A stretch of DNA of 64,000 bases from Streptococcus oralis subsp. tigurinus AZ_3a (GCA_000344275.1 AORU01000003.1:124001-188000); one strand, 5' to 3'. Positions 8,617 through 18,744 are shown, counted from the stretch's first letter. Program-made: numbers and translations. Notes: generated from the letters alone by a model not told the origin.

Positions 8617-8682
8617 ATAAGAAGATGACATGGTAAATCCCTTTCCGTTTCACCTATCCTTTACTATCACCATCTTCTTTTA
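8617..8682 (+). ncRNA. Candidate small RNA between codY and cshA
   Basis: About 65 nt starting 7 nt after a near-consensus promoter. The ends AAGAAGATG and CATCTTCTT pair over 9 bp and are followed by a short T-run. A second inner helix pairs TGGTAAA with TTTACTA. The loop is rich in CU (TCCCTTTCC, ACCTATCCT), which could pair with Shine-Dalgarno sequences as known streptococcal csRNAs do. I see no CiaR-type repeat at its promoter, so it is not an obvious csRNA. No ORF or ribosome-binding site is seen. Transcription is inferred, not shown. Confidence 0.5.
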
Positions 8683-8702
8683 CCCTTGGTCTCCATATAT
8701 AT

Positions 8703-8732
8703 AAAAGCGATTCACAATGTGAATCGCTTTTT
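8703..8732 (-). terminator. cshA terminator
   Basis: Perfect 13-bp stem (AAAAGCGATTCAC / GTGAATCGCTTTT) with a 3-nt loop directly after the cshA stop. It can also stop rightward transcription from the candidate sRNA. Confidence 0.9.
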
Positions 8733-8733
8733 C

Positions 8734-10290
8734 CTACTTGTCTCCTTTGTTACGAATAACAAAGCCAGTCTTCTTTTCACTTGAAGTGTTGTGAGGTTTT
8801 TTATTGTCTTTATTACGGTAACGTCTGTCTTTATCAAAACGATCATTTCCACGACTGCCTTTTTTGAAATCATCACGGCGACCACCACGACGGTTATCTC
8901 CTCGACGATTGTCGCGTCCACGATTACCTCCAGAACGTCCATTTCCTGACGGTTTGAACGGCAGTGGTTTTTCACGCGCAATCTCCACTTCAGGAAGGCT
9001 GTCTGGATCTTGGACTGTCAGACTCAAGATATACATAGCCAATTCTTCTGGACTAAATTCTGCAGCTAACTTACGAGCATCTTTAGCAAATTTCTCAAAG
9101 TTCCCACGAATAGTTTCATCCGCAAAATCACGTTCGATTTTCTTGAGAGCTACTTGTTTCTTAGCTTGGAAGGCTTCTTCTGCTGTCGCTGGTTTCAAGC
9201 CTTTCATGCGTTTCTTAGTCAAGTTTTCGATGATTTGAAGGTAGCCCATTTCATTTGGTGCTACGAAAGTAATAGATTGACCTGACTTACCAGCACGACC
9301 TGTACGACCGATACGATGAACATAACTTTCAGGATCTTGTGGAATATCGTAGTTATAGACATGGGTCACACCTGAAATATCCAAACCACGTGCTGCCACG
9401 TCTGTCGCAACTAGAACATCAAGATTACCATTTTTAAAATCACGAAGGACACGAAGACGTTTGTTTTGGTCTAAGTCGCCATGAATTCCTTCTGCACTGA
9501 AACCACGAATTTTAAGTCCACGGGTTAATTCATCTACACGGCGTTTGGTACGACCAAATACGATAGCAAGTTCTGGTTGTTCCACATCCATGAGACGGGT
9601 CATAGTATCAAATTTTTCTTGTTCCTTAACACGGATATAGTACTGGTCAACCAATTCTGTTGTCAATTCCTTGGCAGCAATCTTGACATGCTCAGGATCT
9701 TTCATAAATTGAACACCAATACGTTTGATAGCGTCTGGCATGGTTGCTGAAAAGAGCAAGGTTTGACGATTTTCAGGGACACGGGAAATGATGGCTTCGA
9801 TGTCTTCAAGGAAGCCCATGTTGAGCATTTCATCCGCTTCATCAAGGATGAGGGTTTCAATGTCTTGTAATTTCAAGGCCTTGCGTTTGATTAAGTCCAA
9901 GAGACGACCTGGTGTTCCTACCACGATGTGAGCACCTGATTTAAGAGCTTTGATTTGTTTTTCAATGCTGGAACCACCGTAAACTGAGCGAACTTTCACT
10001 CCCTTGCTACGGCCAAAGCGGAACAGTTCTTCTTGACTTTGGACAGCGAGTTCACGAGTTGGAGCGATAACCAAGGCTTGAATGGTCGCTTCTTCTGTAC
10101 GGATTTTTTCAAGGGTTGGCAAACCAAAGGCAGCAGTTTTTCCTGTACCAGTCTGAGCTTGACCGATAACGTCTTTTCCTTCGAGGGCCAATGGAATGGT
10201 CTGTTCTTGGATAGGACTGGCTTCTACAAATCCAGCTTTTTCAATCTCTGCTAGCAATTCAGCAGACAAGTTAAATTCATTAAATTTCAC
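8734..10290 (-). CDS. cshA: DEAD-box RNA helicase CshA
   Basis: ATP-dependent RNA helicase linked in Gram-positives to RNA turnover and cold growth, 518 residues. Motifs in order: Q-motif region (SPIQEQTIP), AQTGTGKT (about 46), PTRELAVQ, DEAD (about 153), SAT, and HRIGRTGRAG. The C-terminal tail (about 445-518) is an Arg/Gly/Asp/Asn-rich low-complexity RNA-binding region. The start is GTG at 10290 with an AGAAAGAAG-type ribosome site; no in-frame ATG lies nearby. A leader of about 140 nt with three hairpins precedes it. Confidence 0.94.
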   Translation of the reverse strand: MKFNEFNLSAELLAEIEKAGFVEASPIQEQTIPLALEGKDVIGQAQTGTGKTAAFGLPTLEKIRTEEATIQALVIAPTRELAVQSQEELFRFGRSKGVKVRSVYGGSSIEKQIKALKSGAHIVVGTPGRLLDLIKRKALKLQDIETLILDEADEMLNMGFLEDIEAIISRVPENRQTLLFSATMPDAIKRIGVQFMKDPEHVKIAAKELTTELVDQYYIRVKEQEKFDTMTRLMDVEQPELAIVFGRTKRRVDELTRGLKIRGFSAEGIHGDLDQNKRLRVLRDFKNGNLDVLVATDVAARGLDISGVTHVYNYDIPQDPESYVHRIGRTGRAGKSGQSITFVAPNEMGYLQIIENLTKKRMKGLKPATAEEAFQAKKQVALKKIERDFADETIRGNFEKFAKDARKLAAEFSPEELAMYILSLTVQDPDSLPEVEIAREKPLPFKPSGNGRSGGNRGRDNRRGDNRRGGRRDDFKKGSRGNDRFDKDRRYRNKDNKKPHNTSSEKKTGFVIRNKGDK

Positions 10291-10444
10291 GTTATTCTTC
10301 TTTCTAAAGGTGGTGCGAAGCCACCCTATAGGGCTTTAGTTTATACTTTTCTTTTCATGACGTATCTTCTACAAAAAAGAGATACCATGTTGCTTCTTTT
10401 CCACGAAAGAAAAGTACTGGTTTCTTTGCAACCTATCTAGTATA
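10291..10444 (-). promoter_or_regulatory. cshA promoter and long structured 5' leader
   Basis: An extended -10 (TGTTATACT, box 10444-10439) lies about 150 bp before the GTG start. The leader contains three perfect small hairpins: 10309-10325 (GGTGG/CCACC), 10362-10385 (GTATCT/AGATAC) and 10396-10414 (CTTTTC/GAAAAG). Long structured leaders are known in cold-responsive helicase genes; that role here is inference. The rest of this 338-bp gap holds the divergent promoter of the next gene. Confidence 0.5.
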
Positions 10445-10628
10445 ACACAAGAGAGGGGCAAAAGATAGTAGAATCCATTAGGAAAATCATGTAAACGATT
10501 TATTATCTATTGAACTAGAATTATAAAAGTTTTTGATAGACTTTTTGACCGGAAATCATTTCCCGTAGCAGATTTGTGCAAAAAGTGTTTTCTTGTGCTA
10601 GAATGAAAATCAAACAGGAGGACTATAA

Positions 10629-11945
10629 ATGTTAATATATGATTTAATCGTTATTGGATTTGGTAAAGCTGGGAAAACACTAGCTGGTAAATTAGCTTCA
10701 GCTGGCAAAAAAGTTGCCCTCGTTGAACGTAGCAAAGCTATGTACGGTGGAACTTGTATCAACATCGGATGTATCCCAACTAAAACCTTGCTAGTCGCTG
10801 CTGAGAAAGATTTGTCTTTTGAAGAAGTCATTGCTACCAAAAATACCATCACTGGTCGCCTCAATGGTAAAAACTATGCGACTGTTGCTGGTACAGGTGT
10901 CGATATATTTGATGCGGAAGCTCACTTCCTTTCAAATAAAGTCATCGAAATCCAAGCTGGTGATGAAAAACAAGAATTGACTGCTGAAACTATCGTCATC
11001 AACACTGGTGCTGTTTCAAACGTCTTGCCAATTCCAGGACTTGCTACAAGCAAAAACGTCTTTGACTCAACAGGTATCCAAAACTTGGACAAATTGCCTG
11101 AAAAACTTGGTGTCCTTGGTGGCGGAAACATTGGTCTTGAATTTGCTGGCCTTTACAACAAACTCGGCAGCAAAGTCACAGTCCTAGATGCCTTGGATAC
11201 TTTCCTACCTCGTGCAGAACCTTCCATCGCAGCTCTTGCTAAGCAATACATGGAAGAAGACGGTATTGAATTACTTCAAAACATCCGTACTACTGAAATC
11301 AAAAACGACGGTGACCAAGTCCTTGTCGTAACTGAAAACGAAACGTACCGTTTCGACGCTCTTCTCTACGCAACTGGACGTAAACCAAACGTAGAACCAC
11401 TTCAACTTGAGAATACGGATATTGAACTAACTGAACGTGGTGCTATTAAAGTAGACAAACATTGTCAAACAAACATTCCTGGTGTCTTCGCAGTTGGAGA
11501 CGTCAACGGTGGACCTCAATTTACCTACATCTCACTTGATGACTTCCGTGTTGTCTACAGCTACCTTGCTGGAGATGGCAGCTACACTCTTGAAGACCGT
11601 CTCAATGTGCCAAACACTATGTTCATCACACCTGCACTTTCACAAGTTGGCTTGACTGAAAGCCAAGCAGCTGATTTGAAACTTCCATACGCGGTGAAGG
11701 AAATCCCTGTTGCAGCAATGCCTCGTGGTCACGTAAATGGAGACCTTCGCGGAGCCTTCAAAGCTGTTGTCAATACTGAAACAAAAGAAATTCTTGGAGC
11801 AAGCATCTTCTCAGAAGGTTCTCAAGAAATCATCAACATCATCACTGTTGCGATGGACAACAAAATTCCTTACACTTACTTCACAAAACAAATCTTCACT
11901 CACCCAACCTTGGCTGAGAACTTGAATGACTTGTTTGCGATTTAA
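10629..11945 (+). CDS. FAD-dependent pyridine nucleotide-disulfide oxidoreductase (RclA/MerA-like)
   Basis: 438-residue class I flavoprotein disulfide reductase. The N-terminal FAD site is GFGKAGKT (about 11-18). The redox-active pair is CINIGC (about 43-48), spaced CxxxxC as in the family. The NAD(P)-binding loop is GGGNIGLEFAG, followed by the second FAD motif GVFAVGDV and the C-terminal dimerisation segment HPTLAENL. No lipoamide or glutathione partner genes are adjacent, so the substrate is unknown; RclA-like proteins act in oxidant or copper stress. It has an extended -10 (TGCTAGAAT, near 10597) and the ribosome site AGGAGG. Confidence 0.85.
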   Translation: MLIYDLIVIGFGKAGKTLAGKLASAGKKVALVERSKAMYGGTCINIGCIPTKTLLVAAEKDLSFEEVIATKNTITGRLNGKNYATVAGTGVDIFDAEAHFLSNKVIEIQAGDEKQELTAETIVINTGAVSNVLPIPGLATSKNVFDSTGIQNLDKLPEKLGVLGGGNIGLEFAGLYNKLGSKVTVLDALDTFLPRAEPSIAALAKQYMEEDGIELLQNIRTTEIKNDGDQVLVVTENETYRFDALLYATGRKPNVEPLQLENTDIELTERGAIKVDKHCQTNIPGVFAVGDVNGGPQFTYISLDDFRVVYSYLAGDGSYTLEDRLNVPNTMFITPALSQVGLTESQAADLKLPYAVKEIPVAAMPRGHVNGDLRGAFKAVVNTETKEILGASIFSEGSQEIINIITVAMDNKIPYTYFTKQIFTHPTLAENLNDLFAI

Positions 11946-11965
11946 GTTGAAGTCTTATCTTATCT

Positions 11966-11990
11966 CACAGCCCTCTTTGGGCTGTTTTTG
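11966..11990 (+). terminator. Terminator after the oxidoreductase
   Basis: CAGCCC-TCTTT-GGGCTG followed by TTTTTG. Confidence 0.85.
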
Positions 11991-12043
11991 TTTCTGCGAA
12001 ATCTCAAAACTGTCTTTTCCCTCTTTTATGATATAATAGAAAC

Positions 12044-13387
12044 ATGAAATTAAAAACTACTTTGGGCCTTCTTGCTGGGCGCTCTTCCCACTTCGTTTTA
12101 AGCCGTCTTGGCCGAGGAAGTACGCTCCCAGGAAAACTTGCCCTTCAATTTGATAAAGATATTTTACAAAATTTAGCTAAGAACTACGAGATTGTCGTGG
12201 TCACTGGAACCAACGGGAAAACCCTGACAACTGCCCTCACTGTCGGCATTTTAAAAGAAGTTTATGGTCAGGTTCTGACCAATCCTAGTGGTGCCAACAT
12301 GATTACGGGGATTACGACAACCTTCTTGACTGCAAAATCTTCAAAAACTGGAAAAAATATTGCAGTCCTAGAAATTGACGAGGCCAGTCTATCTCGTATC
12401 TGTGACTACATCCATCCTAGTCTTTTTGTCATCACTAATATCTTCCGTGACCAGATGGACCGCTACGGTGAGATTTACACAACTTATAAGATGATTTTGG
12501 ATGCCATCCGTAAGGTCCCTACTGCTACTGTTCTTCTAAATGGTGATAGCCCGCTTTTCTACAGGCCAGCTATTCCAAATCCTGTAGAGTATTTTGGTTT
12601 TGACTTGGAAAAAGGGCCAGCCCATCTGGCTCACTACAATACCGAAGGGATTCTCTGCCCTGACTGTCAAAGCATCCTCAAATATGAGCACAATACCTAT
12701 GCCAACTTGGGGGCCTATATCTGTGAAAATTGTGGTTGCAAACGACCTGAATTGGACTACCGTCTGACAGACTTGGTTGAGTTGACCAACAATCGCTCTC
12801 GTTTTGTCATTGACGGACAAGAATACGGCATCCAAATCGGTGGACTCTATAATATCTACAATGCGCTAGCTGCAGTTGCCACCGCCCGTTTTCTCGGGGC
12901 TGATTCACAACTCATCAAGCAAGGATTTGACAAGAGCCGTGCTGTCTTTGGACGCCAGGAAACCTTCCATATCGGCGACAAGGAATGCACCCTTGTCTTG
13001 ATTAAAAATCCAGTCGGTGCAACTCAGGCTATCGAGATGATCAAACTAGCGCCTTATCCATTTAGCCTATCTGTCCTTCTCAACGCCAACTATGCTGATG
13101 GGATTGATACTAGCTGGATCTGGGATGCTGACTTTGAACAAATCACTGACATGGACATTCCTGAAATCAACGCTGGTGGTGTTCGTCATTCTGAAATCGC
13201 GCGTCGTCTACGAGTGACAGGCTATCCAGCTGAGAAAATCACTGAAACAAGCAATCTGGAACAAGTTCTCAAGACCATTGAGAACCAAGATTGTAAGCAT
13301 GCCTATATCCTGGCTACCTATACTGCTATGCTAGAATTCCGCGAACTGCTGGCTAGTCGTCAGATTGTTAGAAAGGAGATGAACTGA
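12044..13387 (+). CDS. murT: Lipid II isoglutaminyl synthase, subunit MurT
   Basis: Mur-ligase-like subunit that, with GatD, amidates the D-Glu of lipid II to D-isoglutamine at the inner face of the membrane. 447 residues. The ATP loop is VTGTNGKT (about 53-60). A Cys4 zinc-ribbon insertion (CPDC ... CENCGC, about 205-230) is characteristic of MurT. The C-terminal DUF1727-type domain follows. The stop overlaps the gatD start (ATGATGG), giving coupled synthesis of the two subunits. Confidence 0.94.
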   Translation: MKLKTTLGLLAGRSSHFVLSRLGRGSTLPGKLALQFDKDILQNLAKNYEIVVVTGTNGKTLTTALTVGILKEVYGQVLTNPSGANMITGITTTFLTAKSSKTGKNIAVLEIDEASLSRICDYIHPSLFVITNIFRDQMDRYGEIYTTYKMILDAIRKVPTATVLLNGDSPLFYRPAIPNPVEYFGFDLEKGPAHLAHYNTEGILCPDCQSILKYEHNTYANLGAYICENCGCKRPELDYRLTDLVELTNNRSRFVIDGQEYGIQIGGLYNIYNALAAVATARFLGADSQLIKQGFDKSRAVFGRQETFHIGDKECTLVLIKNPVGATQAIEMIKLAPYPFSLSVLLNANYADGIDTSWIWDADFEQITDMDIPEINAGGVRHSEIARRLRVTGYPAEKITETSNLEQVLKTIENQDCKHAYILATYTAMLEFRELLASRQIVRKEMN

Positions 13388-14169
13388 TGGTTTATACTTC
13401 ACTTTCCTCAAAAGCTGGCAACTCCCCTTATCAGCTCAACATTGCCCACCTCTATGGAAACCTCATGAATACCTACGGGGACAATGGAAACATCCTCATG
13501 CTCAAGTATGTGGCTGAAAAACTGGGGGCACATGTGACGGTTGACATCGTTTCTCTCCATGATGACTTTGATGAAAATCACTATGATATTGCCTTTTTCG
13601 GTGGCGGTCAAGACTTTGAACAAAGCATCATCGCAAGCGACCTACCTGCTAAAAAAGAGAGCATTGACAACTACATCCAAAACGACGGAGTAGTTCTAGC
13701 CATCTGTGGTGGTTTTCAACTTTTGGGGCAATATTATGTTGAAGCTTCAGGCAAACGCATCGAAGGGCTAGGGGTCATGGGCCACTATACCCTCAACCAG
13801 ACCAATAACCGTTTTATCGGTGATATCAAGATTCACAATGAAGATTTCGATGAAACCTACTATGGCTTTGAAAATCACCAAGGTCGCACCTTCCTCTCAG
13901 ATGACCAAAAACCGCTGGGTCAGGTTATCTATGGAAATGGAAACAACGAAGAAAAGGGCGGCGAAGGGGTTCATTATAAGAATGTCTTTGGTTCCTACTT
14001 CCACGGACCTATCCTCTCTCGTAATGCCAATCTGGCTTATCGCCTGGTTACTACTGCCCTCAAGAAGAAATACGGTCAGGACATCCAACTCCCTGCCTAT
14101 GAGGACATCCTCAGTCAAGAAATCGCTGAAGAATACAGCGACGTCAAAAGCAAGGCAGACTTTTCTTAA
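13387..14169 (+). CDS. gatD: Lipid II isoglutaminyl synthase, glutamine amidotransferase subunit GatD
   Basis: CobQ-type class I glutaminase, 260 residues, that supplies ammonia to MurT. The nucleophile Cys lies in [10 protein letters not shown] (about residue 100) and the catalytic His in [11 protein letters not shown] (about 200). FGGGQDFEQ is the conserved oxyanion-side loop. It directly follows murT. Confidence 0.94.
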   Translation: MVYTSLSSKAGNSPYQLNIAHLYGNLMNTYGDNGNILMLKYVAEKLGAHVTVDIVSLHDDFDENHYDIAFFGGGQDFEQSIIASDLPAKKESIDNYIQNDGVVLAICGGFQLLGQYYVEASGKRIEGLGVMGHYTLNQTNNRFIGDIKIHNEDFDETYYGFENHQGRTFLSDDQKPLGQVIYGNGNNEEKGGEGVHYKNVFGSYFHGPILSRNANLAYRLVTTALKKKYGQDIQLPAYEDILSQEIAEEYSDVKSKADFS

Positions 14170-14187
14170 ATTAAGAAAACTATATCA

Positions 14188-14219
14188 AAGAACTCTGCTA
14201 TCTTACCGGAGTTCTTTTT
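14188..14219 (+). terminator. murT-gatD terminator
   Basis: AAAGAACTC ... GAGTTCTTTTTG hairpin with a T-tract, 19 nt after the gatD stop. Confidence 0.8.
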
Positions 14220-14295
14220 GTCTGTTCTTTTCCCCTTCTCCCTTGCATTTTCTCTCTTTTTTTGCCAAAATAGAGGGGTAGAAAGAAGGTAGCAT

Positions 14296-15378
14296 ATGTC
14301 TAAATTACAACAAATCGTAACATATCTTGAATCAGAAAAACTAGACGTCGCTGTCGTATCTGACCCCGTCACTATTAATTACCTCACTGGCTTTTACAGT
14401 GATCCCCATGAACGTCAAATGTTCCTTTTTGTTCTAGCGGATCAGAAACCTCTCCTCTTTGTCCCAGCTCTTGAAGTAGAACGTGCAAGTAGCACCGTTT
14501 CCTTCCCGGTTGTGGGCTATGTAGATTCTGAAAATCCATGGCAAAAAATCAAAAATGCTTTGCCTCAGCACGACTTCAAACGTGTCGCTGTTGAGTTTGA
14601 CAATCTCATCTTGACAAAATACCATGGTTTGAAAACAGTTTTTGAAACTGCTGAGTTTGAAAACCTCACTCCTCGCATTCAACGCATGCGCCTCATCAAA
14701 TCAGCTGACGAAGTGCAAAAAATGATGGTTGCAGGCCTCTATGCTGATAAGGCTGTTAAGGTTGGTTTTGACAATATTTCTCTTGATAAGACAGAGACAG
14801 ATATCATTGCCCAAATCGACTTTGCCATGAAACGTGAAGGCTATGAAATGAGTTTTGATACTATGGTCTTGACTAGCGATAACGCTGCAAATCCGCACGG
14901 AATTCCTGGTGCAAACAAAGTTGAAAAGGACGCCCTTCTCCTCTTTGACCTGGGTGTTATGGTTAATGGCTACGCCTCAGATATGACTCGTACAGTCGCT
15001 GTCGGCAAACCAGACCAATTCAAAAAAGATATTTACAACTTGACCCTTGAAGCCCAACAAGCTGCCCTTGACTTTATCAAACCTGGTGTGACTGCTCATG
15101 AAGTAGACCGCGCTGCCCGTGAAGTCATCGAAAAAGCTGGTTACGGTGAGTACTTCAACCACCGTCTCGGTCACGGTATCGGTATGGATGTCCACGAATT
15201 CCCATCTATCATGGAAAGAAACGACATGGTCATCGAAGAAGGCATGTGCTTCTCTGTTGAACCTGGTATCTATATCCCTGGTAAAGTCGGCGTTCGTATC
15301 GAAGACTGTGGTGTTGTTACCAAGGATGGCTTTGACCTCTTTACAAGCACCAGCAAAGATTTGCTTTACTTTGATTAA
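14296..15378 (+). CDS. pepQ: Xaa-Pro dipeptidase PepQ (M24B)
   Basis: Cytosolic metallopeptidase that releases proline from X-Pro dipeptides, 360 residues. An N-terminal creatinase-like domain (about 1-125) is followed by the pita-bread domain with the metal ligands: Asp in LLFDLGVMVNGYASDMTRT (two Asp), His in HRLGHGIGMDVHE, Glu in SVEPGIY, and Glu in VRIEDCGVV. The upstream sequence AGAAAGAAGGTAGCAT gives the ribosome site. Confidence 0.93.
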   Translation: MSKLQQIVTYLESEKLDVAVVSDPVTINYLTGFYSDPHERQMFLFVLADQKPLLFVPALEVERASSTVSFPVVGYVDSENPWQKIKNALPQHDFKRVAVEFDNLILTKYHGLKTVFETAEFENLTPRIQRMRLIKSADEVQKMMVAGLYADKAVKVGFDNISLDKTETDIIAQIDFAMKREGYEMSFDTMVLTSDNAANPHGIPGANKVEKDALLLFDLGVMVNGYASDMTRTVAVGKPDQFKKDIYNLTLEAQQAALDFIKPGVTAHEVDRAAREVIEKAGYGEYFNHRLGHGIGMDVHEFPSIMERNDMVIEEGMCFSVEPGIYIPGKVGVRIEDCGVVTKDGFDLFTSTSKDLLYFD

Positions 15379-15403
15379 TATTCTTCGAAAATCTTCCCAC
15401 AAT

Positions 15404-15453
15404 AAAACGCATAATATCAAGGCTTTTCAACACCTGATATTATGCGTTTTTCT
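15404..15453. terminator. Bidirectional terminator between pepQ and the ECF gene
   Basis: AAAACGCATAATATCA pairs perfectly with TGATATTATGCGTTTT over 16 bp. It serves the rightward pepQ and the leftward vitamin operon. Confidence 0.85.
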
Positions 15454-15480
15454 GATTTTTAAAACTTTTCTCCAGCCACT

Positions 15481-15942
15481 TTACTTAATTTTCTTAATAC
15501 TCTGACTAATCACAAACCCTACAACCATTCCCACGATATTTTGCAGGAAGTTTGGTAGGATTTCTGGTAGGGCTGCCGCCCAGCCATTCATCAAAATTGA
15601 ACCCAAGGCATAGCCCCCTACCATGACAATCGTTGCCAAGATAAGTCCTAACCACTGAGATTTCCCTTTAAATCCTGCGAAAAATCCCTGCAAGCCATGG
15701 TTGATCAAGCTAAAGAACATCCACTGTGGATAGCCTGATAAGAGGTCTATCAAGAAACCTGCTAGACCTCCGACTACAGCCCCCTCTTTACTGCCAAAGT
15801 AGAAGGCCGCAAAGAAGATACCCGCATCTAAGAGAGTTAGAATACCTGTCGGTGTCGGGATTTTTAAGAAATAACCTAGAACCACAGAAAGGGCGGTTAA
15901 TAGAGATAAAAGAGCGATTTTAGTTGTTTTGGTTTGCTTCAT
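15481..15942 (-). CDS. ECF transporter S component, probable B-vitamin (pyridoxine-type) uptake
   Basis: 153-residue hydrophobic protein with about five or six membrane segments and the ECF S-component pattern: a short basic N-terminus ([20 protein letters not shown]), then a GYFLKIP loop. It would bind its vitamin and dock onto the shared EcfAAT module, which is not in the window. It overlaps the upstream kinase gene by 23 nt and shares its operon, so the substrate is probably that kinase's vitamer (pyridoxine/pyridoxal or HMP). The substrate is inferred from context only. Confidence 0.75.
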   Translation of the reverse strand: MKQTKTTKIALLSLLTALSVVLGYFLKIPTPTGILTLLDAGIFFAAFYFGSKEGAVVGGLAGFLIDLLSGYPQWMFFSLINHGLQGFFAGFKGKSQWLGLILATIVMVGGYALGSILMNGWAAALPEILPNFLQNIVGMVVGFVISQSIKKIK

Positions 15943-16693
15943 ATTGTCTTACTCCATATTGATCTGCTTGTGCAATAGCACGGTAAACGAAAGCTTTCGA
16001 GCTCTCTACTGCTGGTAAAAGTTCATCCCCTTTAACCAAGTGACTGGCAATGCTTGAGGCAAAAGTACAACCTGCACCAGCATTTTGGCCTTGGATAACG
16101 GGATTTTCTAGGACAGTAAAGGTTCGTCCATCATAAAAGACATCCACAGCCTTGTCCTGACTAAGGCGATTTCCTCCCTTGATAATGACTGCTGACGCTC
16201 CTAAATCATGCAATTTCTGCGCTGCAGCTTTCATATCTTCCAATGTTTTAATTTCTTGACCAGCCAATAATTCTGCTTCAGGAAGATTTGGCGTAATCAC
16301 ACTGACATGAGGGAAAAAGCGAATCAATTCTTGACAGAGTTCACTGACAGCTACATCGTGCGTTTCCTTGCAGACCAAGACGGGGTCCAATACCACAGGC
16401 ACTCCTGGACGTTGCTTGATAAAGTCCAAGGCCTTCTCAGCCACGCTGACAGTAGGAAGAAGGCCAATCTTAATCCCCGCAAACTCGACATCACGTAAGC
16501 TATTCAACTCATGTTGGAAAATAGTATCATCCGTAGGGAAGACCTCAAAGCCCTTTTCGGTCAAAGCCGTCAAACAAGTCACTGCTACAAAGCCATGCAA
16601 ACCGTTCAAGGTATAGGTAGCCAAATCAGCTGACAAACCACCACCACTAAAAATATCATTCCCAGAAAGGGCTAAAATACGATTATTCTTCAT
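15920..16693 (-). CDS. Pyridoxal kinase / hydroxymethylpyrimidine kinase (ThiD-PdxK family)
   Basis: 257-residue ribokinase-fold vitamin kinase. N-terminal [15 protein letters not shown] matches the ThiD/PdxK start (ALSGxDxxGGxG). VVLDPVLVC precedes the ATP region. The C-terminal [14 protein letters not shown] is the GAGC anion hole; GAGC with Cys rather than GAGD is seen in Gram-positive PdxK and ThiD. It overlaps truA by 11 nt and the ECF gene by 23 nt. Whether it acts on pyridoxal, HMP or both cannot be settled from sequence. Confidence 0.8.
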   Translation of the reverse strand: MKNNRILALSGNDIFSGGGLSADLATYTLNGLHGFVAVTCLTALTEKGFEVFPTDDTIFQHELNSLRDVEFAGIKIGLLPTVSVAEKALDFIKQRPGVPVVLDPVLVCKETHDVAVSELCQELIRFFPHVSVITPNLPEAELLAGQEIKTLEDMKAAAQKLHDLGASAVIIKGGNRLSQDKAVDVFYDGRTFTVLENPVIQGQNAGAGCTFASSIASHLVKGDELLPAVESSKAFVYRAIAQADQYGVRQYEANQNN

Positions 16694-17432
16694 AACGAAT
16701 CTCCTTCAAATACAAACCATTTGGTGCCGCCGTTGGACCTGCTAGCTGCCTGTCCTTCTTCTCCAAAATCAAGTCAATCTGCTCAACTGGCATTCGATTA
16801 TTTCCGATTTTGAGCAGCGTCCCCACCATATTGCGAATCTGCTTATACAAGAAACCATTCCCTGAAAAGCTAAAGGTTAAAAACTGCCCTGTCTCATCAA
16901 CACTAAGACTAGCTTCTGTAATAGTCCGAACCTTGTCCTCTACACTAGTCCCAGACGCTGTAAACCCGGTGAAATCATGAGTTCCCTCTAGCTTTTTGAT
17001 TGCCATCTGCATCCGCTCAACATCAAGAGGATAGGGAAAGTGAGTAGCGTAGTGACGACGCATCGGATTCTTAGGACGCCCCCTATCTACTATAAACTCA
17101 TAGGTCTTGCTATGCTTAGCATAACGACAATGAAAATCATCCGCCACAATCTCAATTGAAATCACATCGATATCTTCTGGAGACTGAGTATCCAGAGCAA
17201 AACGGAGTTTTTCCTCATCCATCTGATAGGGCAGATCAAAATGAATAACCTGACCCAGAGCATGGACCCCACTATCTGTCCTACCAGCACCGTGAACAGT
17301 GATGGCTTGCCCCTTATTGAGTCTCATTAAGGTTTTTTCGATTTCCTCTTGAACGCTCCGCGCATGAGGCTGGCGCTGAAAACCAGCAAAGGCGTAACCA
17401 TCATAAGAAATAGTTGCTTTATATCTCGTCAT
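16683..17432 (-). CDS. truA: tRNA pseudouridine synthase A
   Basis: Forms pseudouridine at positions 38-40 of the anticodon stem. The 249-residue form starting [12 protein letters not shown] is the family start. A 22-codon upstream extension in frame is rejected because a TAAAAT -10 box lies within it, about 12 nt before this ATG. The catalytic Asp is in [14 protein letters not shown] (about 52). [11 protein letters not shown] is the conserved C-terminal motif. It is the first gene of truA-kinase-ECF. Confidence 0.93.
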   Translation of the reverse strand: MTRYKATISYDGYAFAGFQRQPHARSVQEEIEKTLMRLNKGQAITVHGAGRTDSGVHALGQVIHFDLPYQMDEEKLRFALDTQSPEDIDVISIEIVADDFHCRYAKHSKTYEFIVDRGRPKNPMRRHYATHFPYPLDVERMQMAIKKLEGTHDFTGFTASGTSVEDKVRTITEASLSVDETGQFLTFSFSGNGFLYKQIRNMVGTLLKIGNNRMPVEQIDLILEKKDRQLAGPTAAPNGLYLKEIRYEE

Positions 17433-17531
17433 AACTTCTATTTTATCAGGAAATAAAAATGTAAACAAGTTTAAAAACCAATAATTGTCTGGGTACAAAA
17501 TTTCCAGAAAGAAAAACTTAGGAAATTAATC

Positions 17532-18683
17532 CTAAGCTCTCTTTTGAAGTGCGTACATAACAAAGATAGAAGTGACAATCAACCAGCAGCCTAGAATGGT
17601 GAAGACCAACATACCGTTTTGAGCTACCAAACCAATCGCCCCAAGAATGAAAGGTGTCGTAAAGGCTCCAAAGCTACATCCTAGCACTGCAAATGATGTT
17701 GCCTGATTAAGGAGCTTGGCTGGGATTCTTTCAGAAAGAAGCTGAAAGACAGTGGTCAAGGCCACACTGTAAGAAAAACCTGCCACAACACTTCCAACTA
17801 CCATCACACCCAATGACGGAGACAAGGCAATCACAATTTGCCCCAATCCAAAGGTGATACCTGACCAAAGGAGCAATCTTTCTTTAAATAGAGAGATGAA
17901 GAAAGAAAAACTCACACCAGCCAAGATACCAATCAACTGCATGATACTTAAAACCAAGCTCGATAACTGGGCATCTCCTAGACCTCTTTCCACCATCAGA
18001 CTAGGAATACGAATGGTGATAGCTGTATTGGTGCAGACAACAACTGCTGCTTCGACAGCCAATAGAAAAATCAAGCCTTTCATCTGTCCTGTCAAACGAG
18101 TCGTTTCGGCCTCTTTTTTCTTTGTTTCTTTCTTTTCTTCCCCATAAGGGACAAAGAGCAGATAAAGAAACAATACTAAAAATCCTGCACTGTAGGCCAA
18201 GAAGGTCACTGTCCATCCCAAGGATAAGAGTTGACCTACCACTAGAGTCAAAATCGATGCCCCGACAACTTCTGCTGATCCGCGAAGACCCAACATCTGG
18301 ATCCGTGTCTTTCCATGATAGCGTTCGCTAATGATGGAAATGGCCTTGGCATTAATCATTCCAACACCCAAGCCAAATAAAATCCGCATCGCAAAGACAA
18401 AGTTGTAATCCTGATACCAGAAAGGGGCTGTCCCCCCAATAGAAAGGATGAGAAGTCCTAGACTAATCTGGAGACGCTCAGGAAACAACCGCTCCAAAAA
18501 CCCATTTAAAACCAGCATAATCATAATTCCAAAAGAAGGAAGACTGACCAGGAGCTCGATTTGTTCCTTGGGATAGCCTTGATAGTAGTCAAACATGGCT
18601 GGCAGAGCACTTGAGATAGAGAAGGAGGTAATCAAAACGAGGGAGAGGGCCAAAATACTAGCCCGTTCTAAATATTGTTTCAT
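17532..18683 (-). CDS. MFS transporter, probable drug or metabolite efflux
   Basis: 383 residues with 12 predicted membrane helices. The cytoplasmic loop between helices 6 and 7 is charged (GEEKKETKKKEAETTR). The helix 4 region FAMRILFGLGVGMINAKA resembles motif C-like Gly-rich stretches of efflux MFS. No specific subfamily or substrate is recognised. It is monocistronic, between truA and a small membrane-protein gene. Confidence 0.8.
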   Translation of the reverse strand: MKQYLERASILALSLVLITSFSISSALPAMFDYYQGYPKEQIELLVSLPSFGIMIMLVLNGFLERLFPERLQISLGLLILSIGGTAPFWYQDYNFVFAMRILFGLGVGMINAKAISIISERYHGKTRIQMLGLRGSAEVVGASILTLVVGQLLSLGWTVTFLAYSAGFLVLFLYLLFVPYGEEKKETKKKEAETTRLTGQMKGLIFLLAVEAAVVVCTNTAITIRIPSLMVERGLGDAQLSSLVLSIMQLIGILAGVSFSFFISLFKERLLLWSGITFGLGQIVIALSPSLGVMVVGSVVAGFSYSVALTTVFQLLSERIPAKLLNQATSFAVLGCSFGAFTTPFILGAIGLVAQNGMLVFTILGCWLIVTSIFVMYALQKRA

Positions 18684-18744
18684 GAATTTTCTTTCTGTAT
18701 ATTTCTCACTGTTGATCTTTTTAAAAGGAAGATGGCAAGAAAAG

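Noticed and set aside
8712..8981. 89-codon minus-strand frame at the end of cshA
   Set aside because: Shadow of the Arg/Gly/Asp-rich tail of cshA in another frame.
17433..17498. 22-codon N-terminal extension of truA
   Set aside because: The TAAAAT promoter box lies inside it and the family starts at MTRYKA.
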